A DNA stretch of 64,000 nt from NCBI RefSeq assembly GCF_012927045.1, contig NZ_JABBFW010000017.1:49820-113819 (forward strand). Direction: 5' to 3'. Positions 21,381 through 29,006 of this stretch are shown here, one piece after another. Source of the stretch: Azohydromonas caseinilytica (GTDB taxonomy: Bacteria > Pseudomonadota > Gammaproteobacteria > Burkholderiales > Burkholderiaceae_C). The notes beneath the pieces were generated by a model that was not told the DNA's origin, ran no database searches, and saw nothing but the letters and a program-made list of their open reading frames with translations. Position 1 is the first letter of the stretch; every line of letters begins with the position of its first letter. The position numbers and the translations under genes are program-made.

Positions 21381-21464
21381 AGACGCGCATGGAGCGGGCA
21401 CCGCAGCATGTTGGTTGAAGGCGCACCGGGTGCGTGGGCCTACCCATTCAAAGAAGGAGCAGGC

Positions 21465-21590
21465 ATGTCCAAGCGACAACGCGGCAACAAGGAACCGAAG
21501 AAGCCCAAGCAGGAGCGTCCGCCGCCCGTGCCCGTGTCGGCTTCGTCCGGCGTGACGGCGGCGCTGCCCATGCGCCCCAAGCGCAAGTAG
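21465..21590 (+). CDS. Small basic protein, 41 residues
   Basis: This short ORF begins MSKRQRGNKEPKKPKQ, is rich in Lys, Arg and Pro, and ends MRPKRK. A good ribosome binding site (GAAGGAG, about 21453-21459) precedes the ATG. Similar tiny Lys/Pro-rich proteins beginning MSKRQRGNKE occur widely in Burkholderiales from memory, but no function is assigned. It lies directly downstream of operator A, divergent from ndvB. The charge suggests nucleic-acid binding, which is inference only. Confidence 0.65.
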   Translation: MSKRQRGNKEPKKPKQERPPPVPVSASSGVTAALPMRPKRK

Positions 21591-21660
21591 CCCGCGCGGC
21601 GCCCGGGCCCGGCGGCTGCTCGCGCAAAGGCTGCCAACCGTCCCGCAGCCGCCGACCGCC

Positions 21661-22872
21661 TCAAACGGCCCGATACGGTCCCCTGGGCAGCACGACCGTG
21701 AAGATCGTCCTGCCGTTGGCCGAGTCCACCTCGACCGAGCCGCCATGGGCCTGCGCCACCTGCCGCACGATGAACAGGCCCAGTCCCATGCTGGTGCCCT
21801 CGGGGCTGGCGGCGCTGCTTGCACCCCGCCGCAGCGGCTCGAAGAGCAGCTCGATGGTTTCCCTGGGGATCGTCGGCCCCGGGTTCTCCACGCACAGCCT
21901 CAGCCTGGCCTCCCGGCCGTTGACGGTCACCTTCACCGGCCCTCCCGGATCGCCGTACCGCGCGGCGTTGGCGAGCAGGTTGCTCACGATCTGCCTCATG
22001 CGCGAGGCATCCCAGCAGCCCCCGGTTGCGCCCTCCACCTCCAGCTCGATGCGGCAATTCGGCAGCGCCGCCTGCTGCACCTCGATCTCCTCCCGGCACA
22101 CGGCCGCCAGGTCGATGGGCGCGGGCCGAATCGCGATGCCCACGTCGAGTGCCGTGCGGCTGTAGTCGAGCAGATCGTCGAGCAGCTGCTTCATGCGCTC
22201 GCCGCTGCGCAGCAGCCGGGCCGTGGGCTCGCTCACCGGCGTGCCGTCGCCCAGTGCGGCGATGAGCCGCGCCGACAGCAGCATCGCGTTGAGCGGGCCA
22301 CGCAGGTCATGGCCCAGCACGGCCAGGAGCACGTCGCGCCAGCGCTCGACTTCCCGGGAGAAGAACTCGACCGATTCGGTGATGGCCTGGTCGATCGCCT
22401 CGTTGAACCGGGTGACGTCCGCCTCGGACTCGGGGCCCCGCTCATGGGCGTCGAACCAGCGCTGCAGAACGCCCGTGCGCAAGGCACGGTACTCGGCGAC
22501 CATCTGCTGCATCGTGAACCCGCTCGTTGCACGGAGCACGGCATGGGTCTGCGCCGCCGTGTGCCCGGCGCCGGCGGGCGGGTGCGCCTGCCGCCGGGCC
22601 TTGGTCGCCTGCTGCTGCGGGCTCTGCACCGTCCTGAGGTCCTGCACGATGGCCTGCAGGATCTGCTCGGAATGGTCACGCAACGTCGCCTTGCTGGCAC
22701 TGGCGGCCGCGGGCAGCAGCGAGGCGGCGAAGGATTCCCACGACGCCAGGATCACGGGCATGTGCTGCTCGATGAAGTCGGCAAGACGCATCACGGGCTT
22801 CAATGACGGCTCAGCCCGCGCGTTGCCGGGGCGAGCGGCGACCCATTGCTGCAGCATTGCGGCTCCATTCAT
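21661..22872 (-). CDS. Soluble sensor histidine kinase (RsbRD-like N-terminus)
   Basis: The product has 403 residues and no membrane segment. Residues about 20-170 form a helical sensory region of the RsbRD type (begins RLADFIEQHMPVILASWESFA). A HisKA domain follows, with the phospho-acceptor in AVLGHDLRGPLNAMLL. A HATPase_c domain completes it, with the N box (QIVSNLLANAARYGDPGG) and G box (GTSMGLGLFIVRQVAQAHGG). It should autophosphorylate in the cytoplasm. No cognate response regulator is adjacent; the receiver-domain protein at 26920-28230 is a candidate partner. The start at 22872 is chosen from three nearby ATG codons and is uncertain by up to about 30 residues. Confidence 0.85.
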   Translation of the reverse strand: MNGAAMLQQWVAARPGNARAEPSLKPVMRLADFIEQHMPVILASWESFAASLLPAAASASKATLRDHSEQILQAIVQDLRTVQSPQQQATKARRQAHPPAGAGHTAAQTHAVLRATSGFTMQQMVAEYRALRTGVLQRWFDAHERGPESEADVTRFNEAIDQAITESVEFFSREVERWRDVLLAVLGHDLRGPLNAMLLSARLIAALGDGTPVSEPTARLLRSGERMKQLLDDLLDYSRTALDVGIAIRPAPIDLAAVCREEIEVQQAALPNCRIELEVEGATGGCWDASRMRQIVSNLLANAARYGDPGGPVKVTVNGREARLRLCVENPGPTIPRETIELLFEPLRRGASSAASPEGTSMGLGLFIVRQVAQAHGGSVEVDSANGRTIFTVVLPRGPYRAV

Positions 22873-22931
22873 TCGGTGTGGCGTGGATGACGGTGCGCAC
22901 GGGGCCAGCACAGCGAGGGCGGACGCCCGAA

Positions 22932-23147
22932 TCAAAGGTGGTGCCAGCTCGCCTCGGTGTCGGCGAACGGCGGCGCGTCGGTGCGGCGTGCAAGGCCGGG
23001 CGACACGCCCGTGCCCCGTGCTGCACGGGTCGCACCTGCCAGCGCCAGCCCCATGCGCCCGATGGCGCGCCGTGCCAGCGCCACCGCGCCGCTCTGTAAC
23101 CCGGGCCCCCGGGCTTCCGGCGGGTTGGTGTCGTGCATGAGCTTCAT
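22932..23147 (-). CDS. Small hypothetical protein, 71 residues
   Basis: An ATG at 23147 opens a 71-codon frame (MKLMHDTNPPEARGPG...) rich in Ala, Arg and Gly. It ends 60 bp before the histidine kinase start, and 59 bp upstream of its ATG lies operator B (23206-23219). Position suggests it heads the kinase transcript. No domain is recognised and it may not be translated. Confidence 0.35.
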   Translation of the reverse strand: MKLMHDTNPPEARGPGLQSGAVALARRAIGRMGLALAGATRAARGTGVSPGLARRTDAPPFADTEASWHHL

Positions 23148-23205
23148 GGCGAATCCCAAAAAAGGTGGTTGCCTACAGCTTGAATCCGGCCTGCACGCGC
23201 GGTCT

Positions 23206-23219
23206 GTGCACCAGCGCAC
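23206..23219. promoter_or_regulatory. Palindromic operator B (GTGCA-CCAG-CGCAC)
   Basis: This has the same 5+4+5 form as operator A with one mismatch. It lies between the minus-strand kinase transcript (start 23147) and the plus-strand genes starting at 23278 and 23538, so it could control both directions. Confidence 0.55.
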
Positions 23220-23277
23220 AGATCGCGGCATCGCAACGGAGCATGGTGTCCACTCGGACAGTCCATGAAGGCGGACC

Positions 23278-23433
23278 ATGAATGCCCTCACGCGGTTCAG
23301 CGTGTCGATCCTCGCGGGCCTGGAGGCCTTGCTCATGGTCTTCGGCCTTCCGGATTGGGCCGTGGCGTTGTGGGCCGTCGCCACGGCACCGGCGCAAGCC
23401 GCCCGTGCGGCCCTCCACGAACCGGCGCACTGA
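23278..23433 (+). CDS. Small hypothetical membrane-type protein, 51 residues
   Basis: The frame encodes a mostly hydrophobic 51-residue peptide (LTRFSVSILAGLEALLMVFG..., ALWAVATAPAQAA) with one or two possible membrane helices. It follows operator B by 58 bp and precedes the two-repeat protein gene. The codon bias is compatible with expression but the ribosome binding site is weak. Confidence 0.35.
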   Translation: MNALTRFSVSILAGLEALLMVFGLPDWAVALWAVATAPAQAARAALHEPAH

Positions 23434-23537
23434 CCCATGGCCGGCGCCTCTCTTCACCGGGCAGCCGGGCCATGAGCCGCACCGTGCGCATCCGCGGCAT
23501 GGGGACATGGCTCATGCCGCTCTGGGAGAACAGCCGC

Positions 23538-24002
23538 ATGAGCACTTCAATCGATCGTTCGGCGCCGGCCGCTGCCAGCCCCGAAGCTGCCGCCCAGGAC
23601 GTCTTCACCTCCGAAGGCGGCCACGTGGACATCCGCAGCGAGCCCGTTGGAGAGACAGGCGACGCCGGGCAGGAAGAGCAGGCGCGCCTGATGGCGGCGC
23701 TGGGCATTCGCCACGAGGGGCGCCACTACCACTTTCGCGGCTACCGCTATGTCCGCCTGGAGGATGCCGTGGCTTATGCGCGCCTGGTGGGCACGCGAGC
23801 CTCGCGCATGCTGCCCGAGGACAACCTGCCCGACCGCTCCTTCGATGACGAGGCCAGGCCGCCCACAGGCTCGGAAACCGCCCTCATGCAATCCCTGGGC
23901 GTGTCCTTCGAGGACGGCCAGTACGTGTACGAGGGCTTCCACTACGACCGCCTGGCCGATGCGGTGGCCTATGCCCGGCTGCGCCACTCACGCGAGACCT
24001 GA
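23538..24002 (+). CDS. Two-repeat protein, paralogue 1 (unrecognised family)
   Basis: This 154-residue soluble protein starts at an ATG preceded by GGGAGA. An acidic, probably disordered N-terminus (1-50) is followed by two copies of a roughly 34-residue unit at about 51-84 and 116-149. Each unit has a conserved pattern: LM.xLG(I/V), then an aromatic core with tyrosines (RHYHFRGYRY, GQYVYEGFHY), then RL.DAVAYARL. The same double unit occurs in the genes at 28277-28732 and 35929-36405. I know no named domain with this pattern. The 3' end overlaps the convergent Crp/Fnr gene by 15 bp. Operator B lies upstream. Confidence 0.8.
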   Translation: MSTSIDRSAPAAASPEAAAQDVFTSEGGHVDIRSEPVGETGDAGQEEQARLMAALGIRHEGRHYHFRGYRYVRLEDAVAYARLVGTRASRMLPEDNLPDRSFDDEARPPTGSETALMQSLGVSFEDGQYVYEGFHYDRLADAVAYARLRHSRET

Positions 24003-24713
24003 CGCGGCGCCGGGTCGGCTCACGCCCAGCAGCGTGTCGTAGACGAGCCGGTCGGCCGCATAGCAGCCGCAGGCGGCCGCCTCCAGGCCCGGCCGGTCCA
24101 GCACGTGGATCTCGCCGCGGTGATAGCGGATCAGCGCGCGCTGCTGCAGCTCGCGCGCGGCGTAGGTGATGCCCGCGCGCCGCACGCCCAGCATGTACGC
24201 CAGCAGCTCGTGCGTGAGGTGGAAGCTGTTGGCATGCGCGCGGTCCGCGCTCATCAGCAGCCAGCGGGCCAGCCGCGGGCTCACGAGGTGGAAATGCGTG
24301 CACGCGGCCGCCGTTGCCAGCTGCGCCAGCATGATGTGCACGTAGCGGTCCAGCGCCAGCTGGAGCGCCTTGCCCAGCGCCAGCTCGCGGCGGAACCGGC
24401 TTGCCTGCATGCGCCGCGCGGCCCCGCGGCCCTGCACCAGCGCATGCAGCGGCGTGGCGGCCGAGCCGATGCCCAGCGGCGCCCCGACCATGCCCTCGCG
24501 GCCCACCATGCCGACACCGAGCGCCCGGTGGCCATCGAGGGTCGTCACCAGCGCAACGAAGCCGTCGAGCGGAAAGTAGACGTGCCGCGCCGCTTCGCCG
24601 GGCTCGCACAGCCGGGTCCCGGGCTGCAGCTGCACCAGCTCGCACAGGGCCAGCAAGCGCACCCGCTCGCGCTGCGGAAGGCGCTCGATCAGCAGGTTCT
24701 CCACGTCGGCCAT
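23988..24713 (-). CDS. Crp/Fnr-family transcription regulator 1
   Basis: The 241-residue protein has an N-terminal cyclic-nucleotide-binding-type beta-roll (about 15-130; CEPGEAARHVYFPLDGFVAL) and a C-terminal winged helix. The recognition helix region is HELLAYMLGVRRAGITYAAREL, then the wing LIRYHRGEIHVLDRPGLE. It lacks the N-terminal cysteine cluster of Fnr. The helix-turn-helix and the C-terminal C.CYA motif are almost the same as in regulator 2 (25987-26706), so both may recognise the GTGCG-type palindromes nearby. The start at 24713 is chosen over 24857 because the domain begins there. Confidence 0.88.
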   Translation of the reverse strand: MADVENLLIERLPQRERVRLLALCELVQLQPGTRLCEPGEAARHVYFPLDGFVALVTTLDGHRALGVGMVGREGMVGAPLGIGSAATPLHALVQGRGAARRMQASRFRRELALGKALQLALDRYVHIMLAQLATAAACTHFHLVSPRLARWLLMSADRAHANSFHLTHELLAYMLGVRRAGITYAARELQQRALIRYHRGEIHVLDRPGLEAAACGCYAADRLVYDTLLGVSRPGAASGLA

Positions 24714-24750
24714 GCCGCGCTCCCTCGTGTGTGCCGCGATCCGGCCTTCC

Positions 24751-25695
24751 TCACCCCCGGTGCGCGCGCATGGCGTCCAGGCGGCTGCAGTCATAGGCGG
24801 GACGCAGGTACTCCGGCGCCACGCCGGCGGGCGAGGCCGCGTGGATACCCAGGGCATCCAGGCCCGGGAGCGTGCCGGTGGCGACGTTGTCCACCCTCAT
24901 CGAGTCCAGGTTGTCGGCCGACATCAGCGGCTCGCCCGGCAGCAGCCGCATCACGGCCGCCTGCAGCCGGCCCAGGCCCGCCGGCAGCCCGAGCACCAGC
25001 CGCTCGTGGCCCGCGCAGCGCCCGGCCAGCTGCACCAGCTCGGCCAGCGAGTAGACCGCCGGCCCGGCGGCCTCGAAGGTGTGTCCCGCGGTGGCGCCGT
25101 CCTCCAGGCAACGCACCAGCGCCAGCGCCACGTCCTGCACCCACACCGGTTGGAAGCGGGCCTGCGCGCCCGCCAGCGGCACCAACGGCACCCAGCGCTG
25201 CAGCCGGGCGAACAGGTTCAGGAAGTGGTCCTCCTCGCCGAACATCACCGAGGGTCGGATGATGGTCACGTCCAGGCCGGGGGCCCGCAGCGCCGCCTCG
25301 CCCGCGGCCTTGGAGCGCAGGTAGTGCGAGGGCGCGTTCGCGGCGGCGCCCAGGGCGCTGACGTGCACGATGCGGCGCACGCCCGTCCGCTTGCAGGCGG
25401 CCGCCAGCTTGCGCGGCAGCTCGGCGTGGACGTGGCGAAAGCGGGCCTCGCTGCCGTGCAGGATGCCGACGAGGTTCACCACCGCGTCGCAGTCGCCCAG
25501 CCAGCGCGCGAGCTGCGCCTCGTCGTGCACGTCGCCTCCCTCCAGCTCGACCTGGGGCAGCGCCATCAGGGCACGCGCATGCGAGACATGGCGCGTGAGC
25601 ACGCGCACGCAAGTCTCGGGATGCATCTCGGCCATGCGCGCGCACAGCGCCCGGCCGACGAAGCCGGTGCCCCCGAGCATCAGCACGCGTTGCAT
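24751..25695 (-). CDS. NAD(P)-binding SDR-like protein, NDUFA9-type
   Basis: This 314-residue atypical short-chain dehydrogenase/epimerase begins with the Rossmann signature MLGGTGFVGRALCARM and continues with DAVVNLVGIL and RRIVHVSALGA. A YLRSKAAGE segment stands in for YxxxK. It resembles complex-I NDUFA9-like proteins and related NAD(P)H-binding proteins whose substrates are unknown. It lies 37 bp upstream of Crp/Fnr regulator 1, in the same direction, so the two probably form one transcript. Its promoter faces that of regulator 2, with operators D1 and D2 between them. Confidence 0.82.
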   Translation of the reverse strand: MQRVLMLGGTGFVGRALCARMAEMHPETCVRVLTRHVSHARALMALPQVELEGGDVHDEAQLARWLGDCDAVVNLVGILHGSEARFRHVHAELPRKLAAACKRTGVRRIVHVSALGAAANAPSHYLRSKAAGEAALRAPGLDVTIIRPSVMFGEEDHFLNLFARLQRWVPLVPLAGAQARFQPVWVQDVALALVRCLEDGATAGHTFEAAGPAVYSLAELVQLAGRCAGHERLVLGLPAGLGRLQAAVMRLLPGEPLMSADNLDSMRVDNVATGTLPGLDALGIHAASPAGVAPEYLRPAYDCSRLDAMRAHRG

Positions 25696-25855
25696 GGCGG
25701 GCTCCTCGGTTCGGCCGGGTTCGGCCAGGCCTGCCGCTGGGCCTCGGTGCGGGTGCTGCGGGCGCATCTCGCGACACTCGCGTGCTGGTGTGTCATGGCG
25801 GTTCCCTTGGTCACATCGTGTGCCTTGACGCTAAGCCCTGCGGGACGGCGCGTCG

Positions 25856-25869
25856 GTGCGATGGCGCAC
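25856..25869. promoter_or_regulatory. Palindromic operator D1 (GTGCG-ATGG-CGCAC)
   Basis: A perfect 5+4+5 palindrome in the divergent promoter region between the NDUFA9-like gene (start 25695) and Crp/Fnr regulator 2 (start 25987). A second copy lies 14 bp further on, so paired binding or autoregulation is plausible. Confidence 0.62.
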
Positions 25870-25883
25870 ATGGCCGGCCCTTG

Positions 25884-25897
25884 GTGCGCTGGCGTAC
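25884..25897. promoter_or_regulatory. Palindromic operator D2 (GTGCG-CTGG-CGTAC)
   Basis: One mismatch from the perfect palindrome. Its centre lies 28 bp from the centre of D1, roughly three helical turns, which would place two dimers on nearly the same face. It is upstream of regulator 2. Confidence 0.52.
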
Positions 25898-25986
25898 CGT
25901 CGTTCTGCGGCTTCCTATACTTGAAGCCAACCCGGTCCTGCCGACTGGAATGCGCAGCGGCGAGCCGTCGCTGGCCGGAGCCGTCC

Positions 25987-26706
25987 ATGAGTCTTGACCT
26001 CGATCCCCGACAGAACCACCTGCTGGCGGCCTTGCCGCCGGACCACCTGGCACGCTGGCAATCGGCGCTGGAGCCGGTGGACATGCCGCTGGGCGCTGCG
26101 CTGTACGAGTCCGGTGTCGCAATGACCGACGTGTACTTTCCCTGCACGTCCATCGTGTCCCTGCTGTACGTGATGGAGGACGGCGCGTCGGCGGAGATCG
26201 CGGTCGTCGGCAATGAAGGCATCGTCGGCGTATCGGTCTTCATGGGCGGCGAAACGACCCCGAGCCGGGCCGTGGTCCAGAGCGCCGGGCGCGGCTTTCG
26301 GCTGCGCGGGCAGTGGCTCAAGCAGGAGTTCGAGCACTCGGCCCCGGTGCTGCACCTGCTGTTGCGCTACACCCAGGCGCTGATCACGCAGATGGCCCAG
26401 ACCGCCGTGTGCAACCGCCACCATTCGCTGGACCAGCAGCTGTGCCGCTGGCTGCTGCTGAGCCTGGACCGGCTGCAGGGGGCGGAGCTGGCGATGACGC
26501 AGGAACTGATCGCCAACATGCTGGGCGTGCGCCGCGAGGGCGTGACCGAGGCCGCGGGAGCGCTGCAGCGCGAGGGCCTGATCCGCTACCGGCGCGGCCG
26601 CATCACGGTGCTGGACCGGGCCGGCCTGGAGCGCCGGACTTGCGAGTGCTATGCCGTGGTCCGCAAGGAGTACGACCGGCTGCTGCCTGCCATCACGGCG
26701 CAATAG
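25987..26706 (+). CDS. Crp/Fnr-family transcription regulator 2
   Basis: The 239-residue protein has a beta-roll sensor domain (about 20-140; YESGVAMTDVYFPCTSIVSLLYVMEDG) and a C-terminal winged helix (QELIANMLGVRREGVTEAAG), then LIRYRRGRITVLDRAGLE. Like regulator 1 it lacks an Fnr cysteine cluster, so its signal is unknown. Operators D1 and D2 lie about 90-130 bp upstream, which suggests autoregulation. The helix-turn-helix similarity to regulator 1 suggests shared or competing sites. Confidence 0.9.
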   Translation: MSLDLDPRQNHLLAALPPDHLARWQSALEPVDMPLGAALYESGVAMTDVYFPCTSIVSLLYVMEDGASAEIAVVGNEGIVGVSVFMGGETTPSRAVVQSAGRGFRLRGQWLKQEFEHSAPVLHLLLRYTQALITQMAQTAVCNRHHSLDQQLCRWLLLSLDRLQGAELAMTQELIANMLGVRREGVTEAAGALQREGLIRYRRGRITVLDRAGLERRTCECYAVVRKEYDRLLPAITAQ

Positions 26707-26753
26707 CACCCTGCCGGGCCGGCCTCCGCCAGGAGGCCCTGCTTGACCTTTGG

Positions 26754-26767
26754 GTGCGGCGGCGCAC
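26754..26767. promoter_or_regulatory. Palindromic operator E (GTGCG-GCGG-CGCAC)
   Basis: A perfect 5+4+5 palindrome in the 213-bp gap between regulator 2 and the receiver-domain gene, about 150 bp upstream of the latter's ATG. It probably controls that gene. Confidence 0.58.
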
Positions 26768-26919
26768 AGACGAGATGGGCGCGAACGGACATGGTGGCCG
26801 CATTCGCACCAGGGCGCCTGCGTCGAGCACCGCACCGCGTGCCTGCAGCACCGTGCCATCCCCGCCGGGTTCGGCACAGGGGTCCGCGCTCCGCTGGTGA
26901 AGGGCAAAGAGGCAGGCTG

Positions 26920-28230
26920 ATGGATTTTTCCGAGTTGTTCACCGAAAGCGTGCGACAGGTCCGGCCCCTGGCTCGCGCGAGGGGCCTGGTGTCCTTCTTC
27001 GACTACCGCGGCCCCAACATCGACCTCGCCATCGACGGCGATCTCATGCGCTCGGCCATGCACCGCCTGCTGCTCACGCTGACGGAGTCGATGGAGCAGG
27101 GATTCGTCACGCTCAGCGCCGAAGCGGCCGTTGCCGGCACCGGCCGCTGGCTCGTCACGGCGACCGCCGCGGGCACTGGACTCCTGGCGCCGGACGACGC
27201 CTTGGCTCGCGTGCTGCATCGGCACGGCATGGGTGGCGTCGATGTGGCCGGGCCGGACATGCACCTGGCCTGGCGGGAGTCGTTGGCGACTCAGCCGGCC
27301 GCCGACGTGGCGCTGAGCCTGCACAAGGTTCAGGGCAAGGGGCTTGCGATCACGTGGCAGGCCGCATTGAGCGCCCGCTTGATCGACGAGCCCGCGCCCG
27401 CGCAGGCGGACGGCGCCAGGGCCTGGCTGGTCACGGACACGCCCGGCGGGCTCGATTCGGTCGATTACAGGCTCAGGCGCCAAGGCTGGCACGTGACCCT
27501 GCTGCGGTCGCTGCACGAAGCACAGGCCCTGCTCGATGCGGCGCCACCGGCCGGCCCGCCGATGCTGCTGCTGGTGGCCGAGTCGGCGCGCACGACACTG
27601 GCGGGCCTGGAACGGCTCACGCAGCTTTCGCCGGCGACCTGGAGGCTGCTGGCCGTGGTCAACGGCTCCCCAGCCCTGCAGGCCCGCGGCTCGACCCAGG
27701 TGGACGTGCGCGTGCTGCCCTTGAGCCGGGCGGAGATCGATGCGCTTGCCCGTCATGTCGATCCGTGCTGGTCGACGGCCCTGTCGCGCCAGACCTCCCC
27801 GGTGCCTCGCTACGGCCAGGCCATGCGCCGTGTCCTGGCAGTGGACGACCATCCCGTCAACCAGTTGGTCATGCGCGGCCTGTTGGAATTGCTCGGCTGC
27901 GAGGTGGAGCTTGCGGCGGACGGCCTGCAGGCCATCGACTGCTGCCGCACGCGGCCACCGGACCTGGTACTGATGGACGTGCACATGCCCCGGCTCGACG
28001 GCCTGGAAGCGACACGGCAATTGCGCTCGCTGCAGCGCCAAGGCATGGTGCCGCCCTTTCCCATCGTGGCCGCCACCGCTATGCACTCGGTGCAGGGGCG
28101 GCAGGACTGCCTGGCCGCGGGCATGGATGGCTACCTGGAAAAGCCACTGGACGTGCAGGCGCTCAACGCCGAGATACACCGTGTCCTGCCCATGCAGCCG
28201 TTGCACCGGGATGGTCACCTGCCGCCTTGA
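26920..28230 (+). CDS. Receiver-domain protein with degenerate kinase-like N-terminus
   Basis: The C-terminal 130 of 436 residues form a clear REC domain: VLAVDDHPVNQLVM, the phospho-acceptor in LVLMDVHMPRLDG, and the conserved lysine in GYLEKPLD. The N-terminal part resembles the HATPase plus pseudo-receiver half of hybrid kinases (SAMHRLLLTLTESMEQGFVTLS, VTDTPGGLDSVDYRLRRQGW). However, no histidine phosphorylation box or intact ATP-binding motif is visible. It is therefore probably a phosphate sink or adaptor rather than a kinase. It lacks a DNA-binding domain. The cytoplasmic kinase at 21661-22872 or the hybrid kinase at 30094-34233 could phosphorylate it. Confidence 0.78.
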   Translation: MDFSELFTESVRQVRPLARARGLVSFFDYRGPNIDLAIDGDLMRSAMHRLLLTLTESMEQGFVTLSAEAAVAGTGRWLVTATAAGTGLLAPDDALARVLHRHGMGGVDVAGPDMHLAWRESLATQPAADVALSLHKVQGKGLAITWQAALSARLIDEPAPAQADGARAWLVTDTPGGLDSVDYRLRRQGWHVTLLRSLHEAQALLDAAPPAGPPMLLLVAESARTTLAGLERLTQLSPATWRLLAVVNGSPALQARGSTQVDVRVLPLSRAEIDALARHVDPCWSTALSRQTSPVPRYGQAMRRVLAVDDHPVNQLVMRGLLELLGCEVELAADGLQAIDCCRTRPPDLVLMDVHMPRLDGLEATRQLRSLQRQGMVPPFPIVAATAMHSVQGRQDCLAAGMDGYLEKPLDVQALNAEIHRVLPMQPLHRDGHLPP

Positions 28231-28276
28231 CGTCGGTCCAGCCGGGCAGGCGTGTGGCACCTCGGATGTTCAATGC

Positions 28277-28732
28277 CTAGTACATGTGCACCCGGCGCAA
28301 CCGGGCGAAGGCCACGGCATCTGCAAGACGGCTGTAGCGTGAGCCTTCGAACAGGTAGCGCCCGTCGTCGAACGACACGCCGAGTGACGCCATGAGAGCC
28401 CGGTCCAAATCGCCTGGCGGCTGCACACCGCCGCTGCTTGCCCGGCGCGTCAGCCTGGTTCCATCCGATGTATAGAGCGCGCGCCTGGCAACCAGGCGCG
28501 CATAGGTGATGGCATCCTGCAAGCGGACGGAGCAGTAGTTGCCGAAGCAATACCTGCAACCGTCAAGACAGATCCCATACGCCAGCATCAGCTGCTCCTG
28601 CTCGGAGCCGGCAGGCCCACGGCCGGCGTCGCCAGTGGCCTGCACGGGGCCGGCTTTCTCGACGCCGGCATCACCGGAGATGGGATCGGAGCTGTTGTGG
28701 CTCGTTGTTGACCTGTCGACCGAATTGCTCAT
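28277..28732 (-). CDS. Two-repeat protein, paralogue 2 (unrecognised family)
   Basis: This 151-residue protein starts at an ATG preceded by AAGGAAA. After a polar N-terminus (about 1-45) it carries two roughly 33-residue units at 48-80 (a Cys-rich, diverged copy with CRYCFGNYCSVRL) and 113-145 (LMASLGVSFDDGRYLFEG...RLADAVAFARL). The N-terminus (MSNSVDRST) resembles paralogue 1 (MSTSIDRSA), which supports both start choices. Unit 1 contains four cysteines not found in the other paralogues. Operator C (28862-28875) lies 130 bp upstream. Function unknown. Confidence 0.78.
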   Translation of the reverse strand: MSNSVDRSTTSHNSSDPISGDAGVEKAGPVQATGDAGRGPAGSEQEQLMLAYGICLDGCRYCFGNYCSVRLQDAITYARLVARRALYTSDGTRLTRRASSGGVQPPGDLDRALMASLGVSFDDGRYLFEGSRYSRLADAVAFARLRRVHMY

Positions 28733-28861
28733 TTCGCTTTCCTTGGATTTCAAGCGTTCGGGCCAGGGACCGCCGCCTGCAGAGGCGACGAAGCGCAACG
28801 GCGTGACGGCCTGCATGGCGGGCTTACGCGGACACGATCCGTCGTAGCCGCTGCCGGGTCT

Positions 28862-28875
28862 GTGCACTGACGCAC
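28862..28875. promoter_or_regulatory. Palindromic operator C (GTGCA-CTGA-CGCAC)
   Basis: One mismatch from the perfect palindrome. It sits about midway between the divergent paralogue 2 gene (start 28732) and the ModA-like gene (start 29007). Confidence 0.55.
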
Positions 28876-29006
28876 GCATCGGCCCGTTTCGAAGCAGCGA
28901 TGCATTGCGGCCACGCCCGCCCGGCACACCCGCGCACATCCCAAAGGGCTGAGGAAGATGCCGCAAGCGCCAGCGTCATCCGCGCCACTGCCGTACCCTG
29001 CACCGC

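Noticed and set aside
15498..21590. 2030-codon open frame on the plus strand
   Set aside because: It is the antisense shadow of the glucan synthase gene in very GC-rich DNA; the translation is His/Gln/Arg-rich without any domain.
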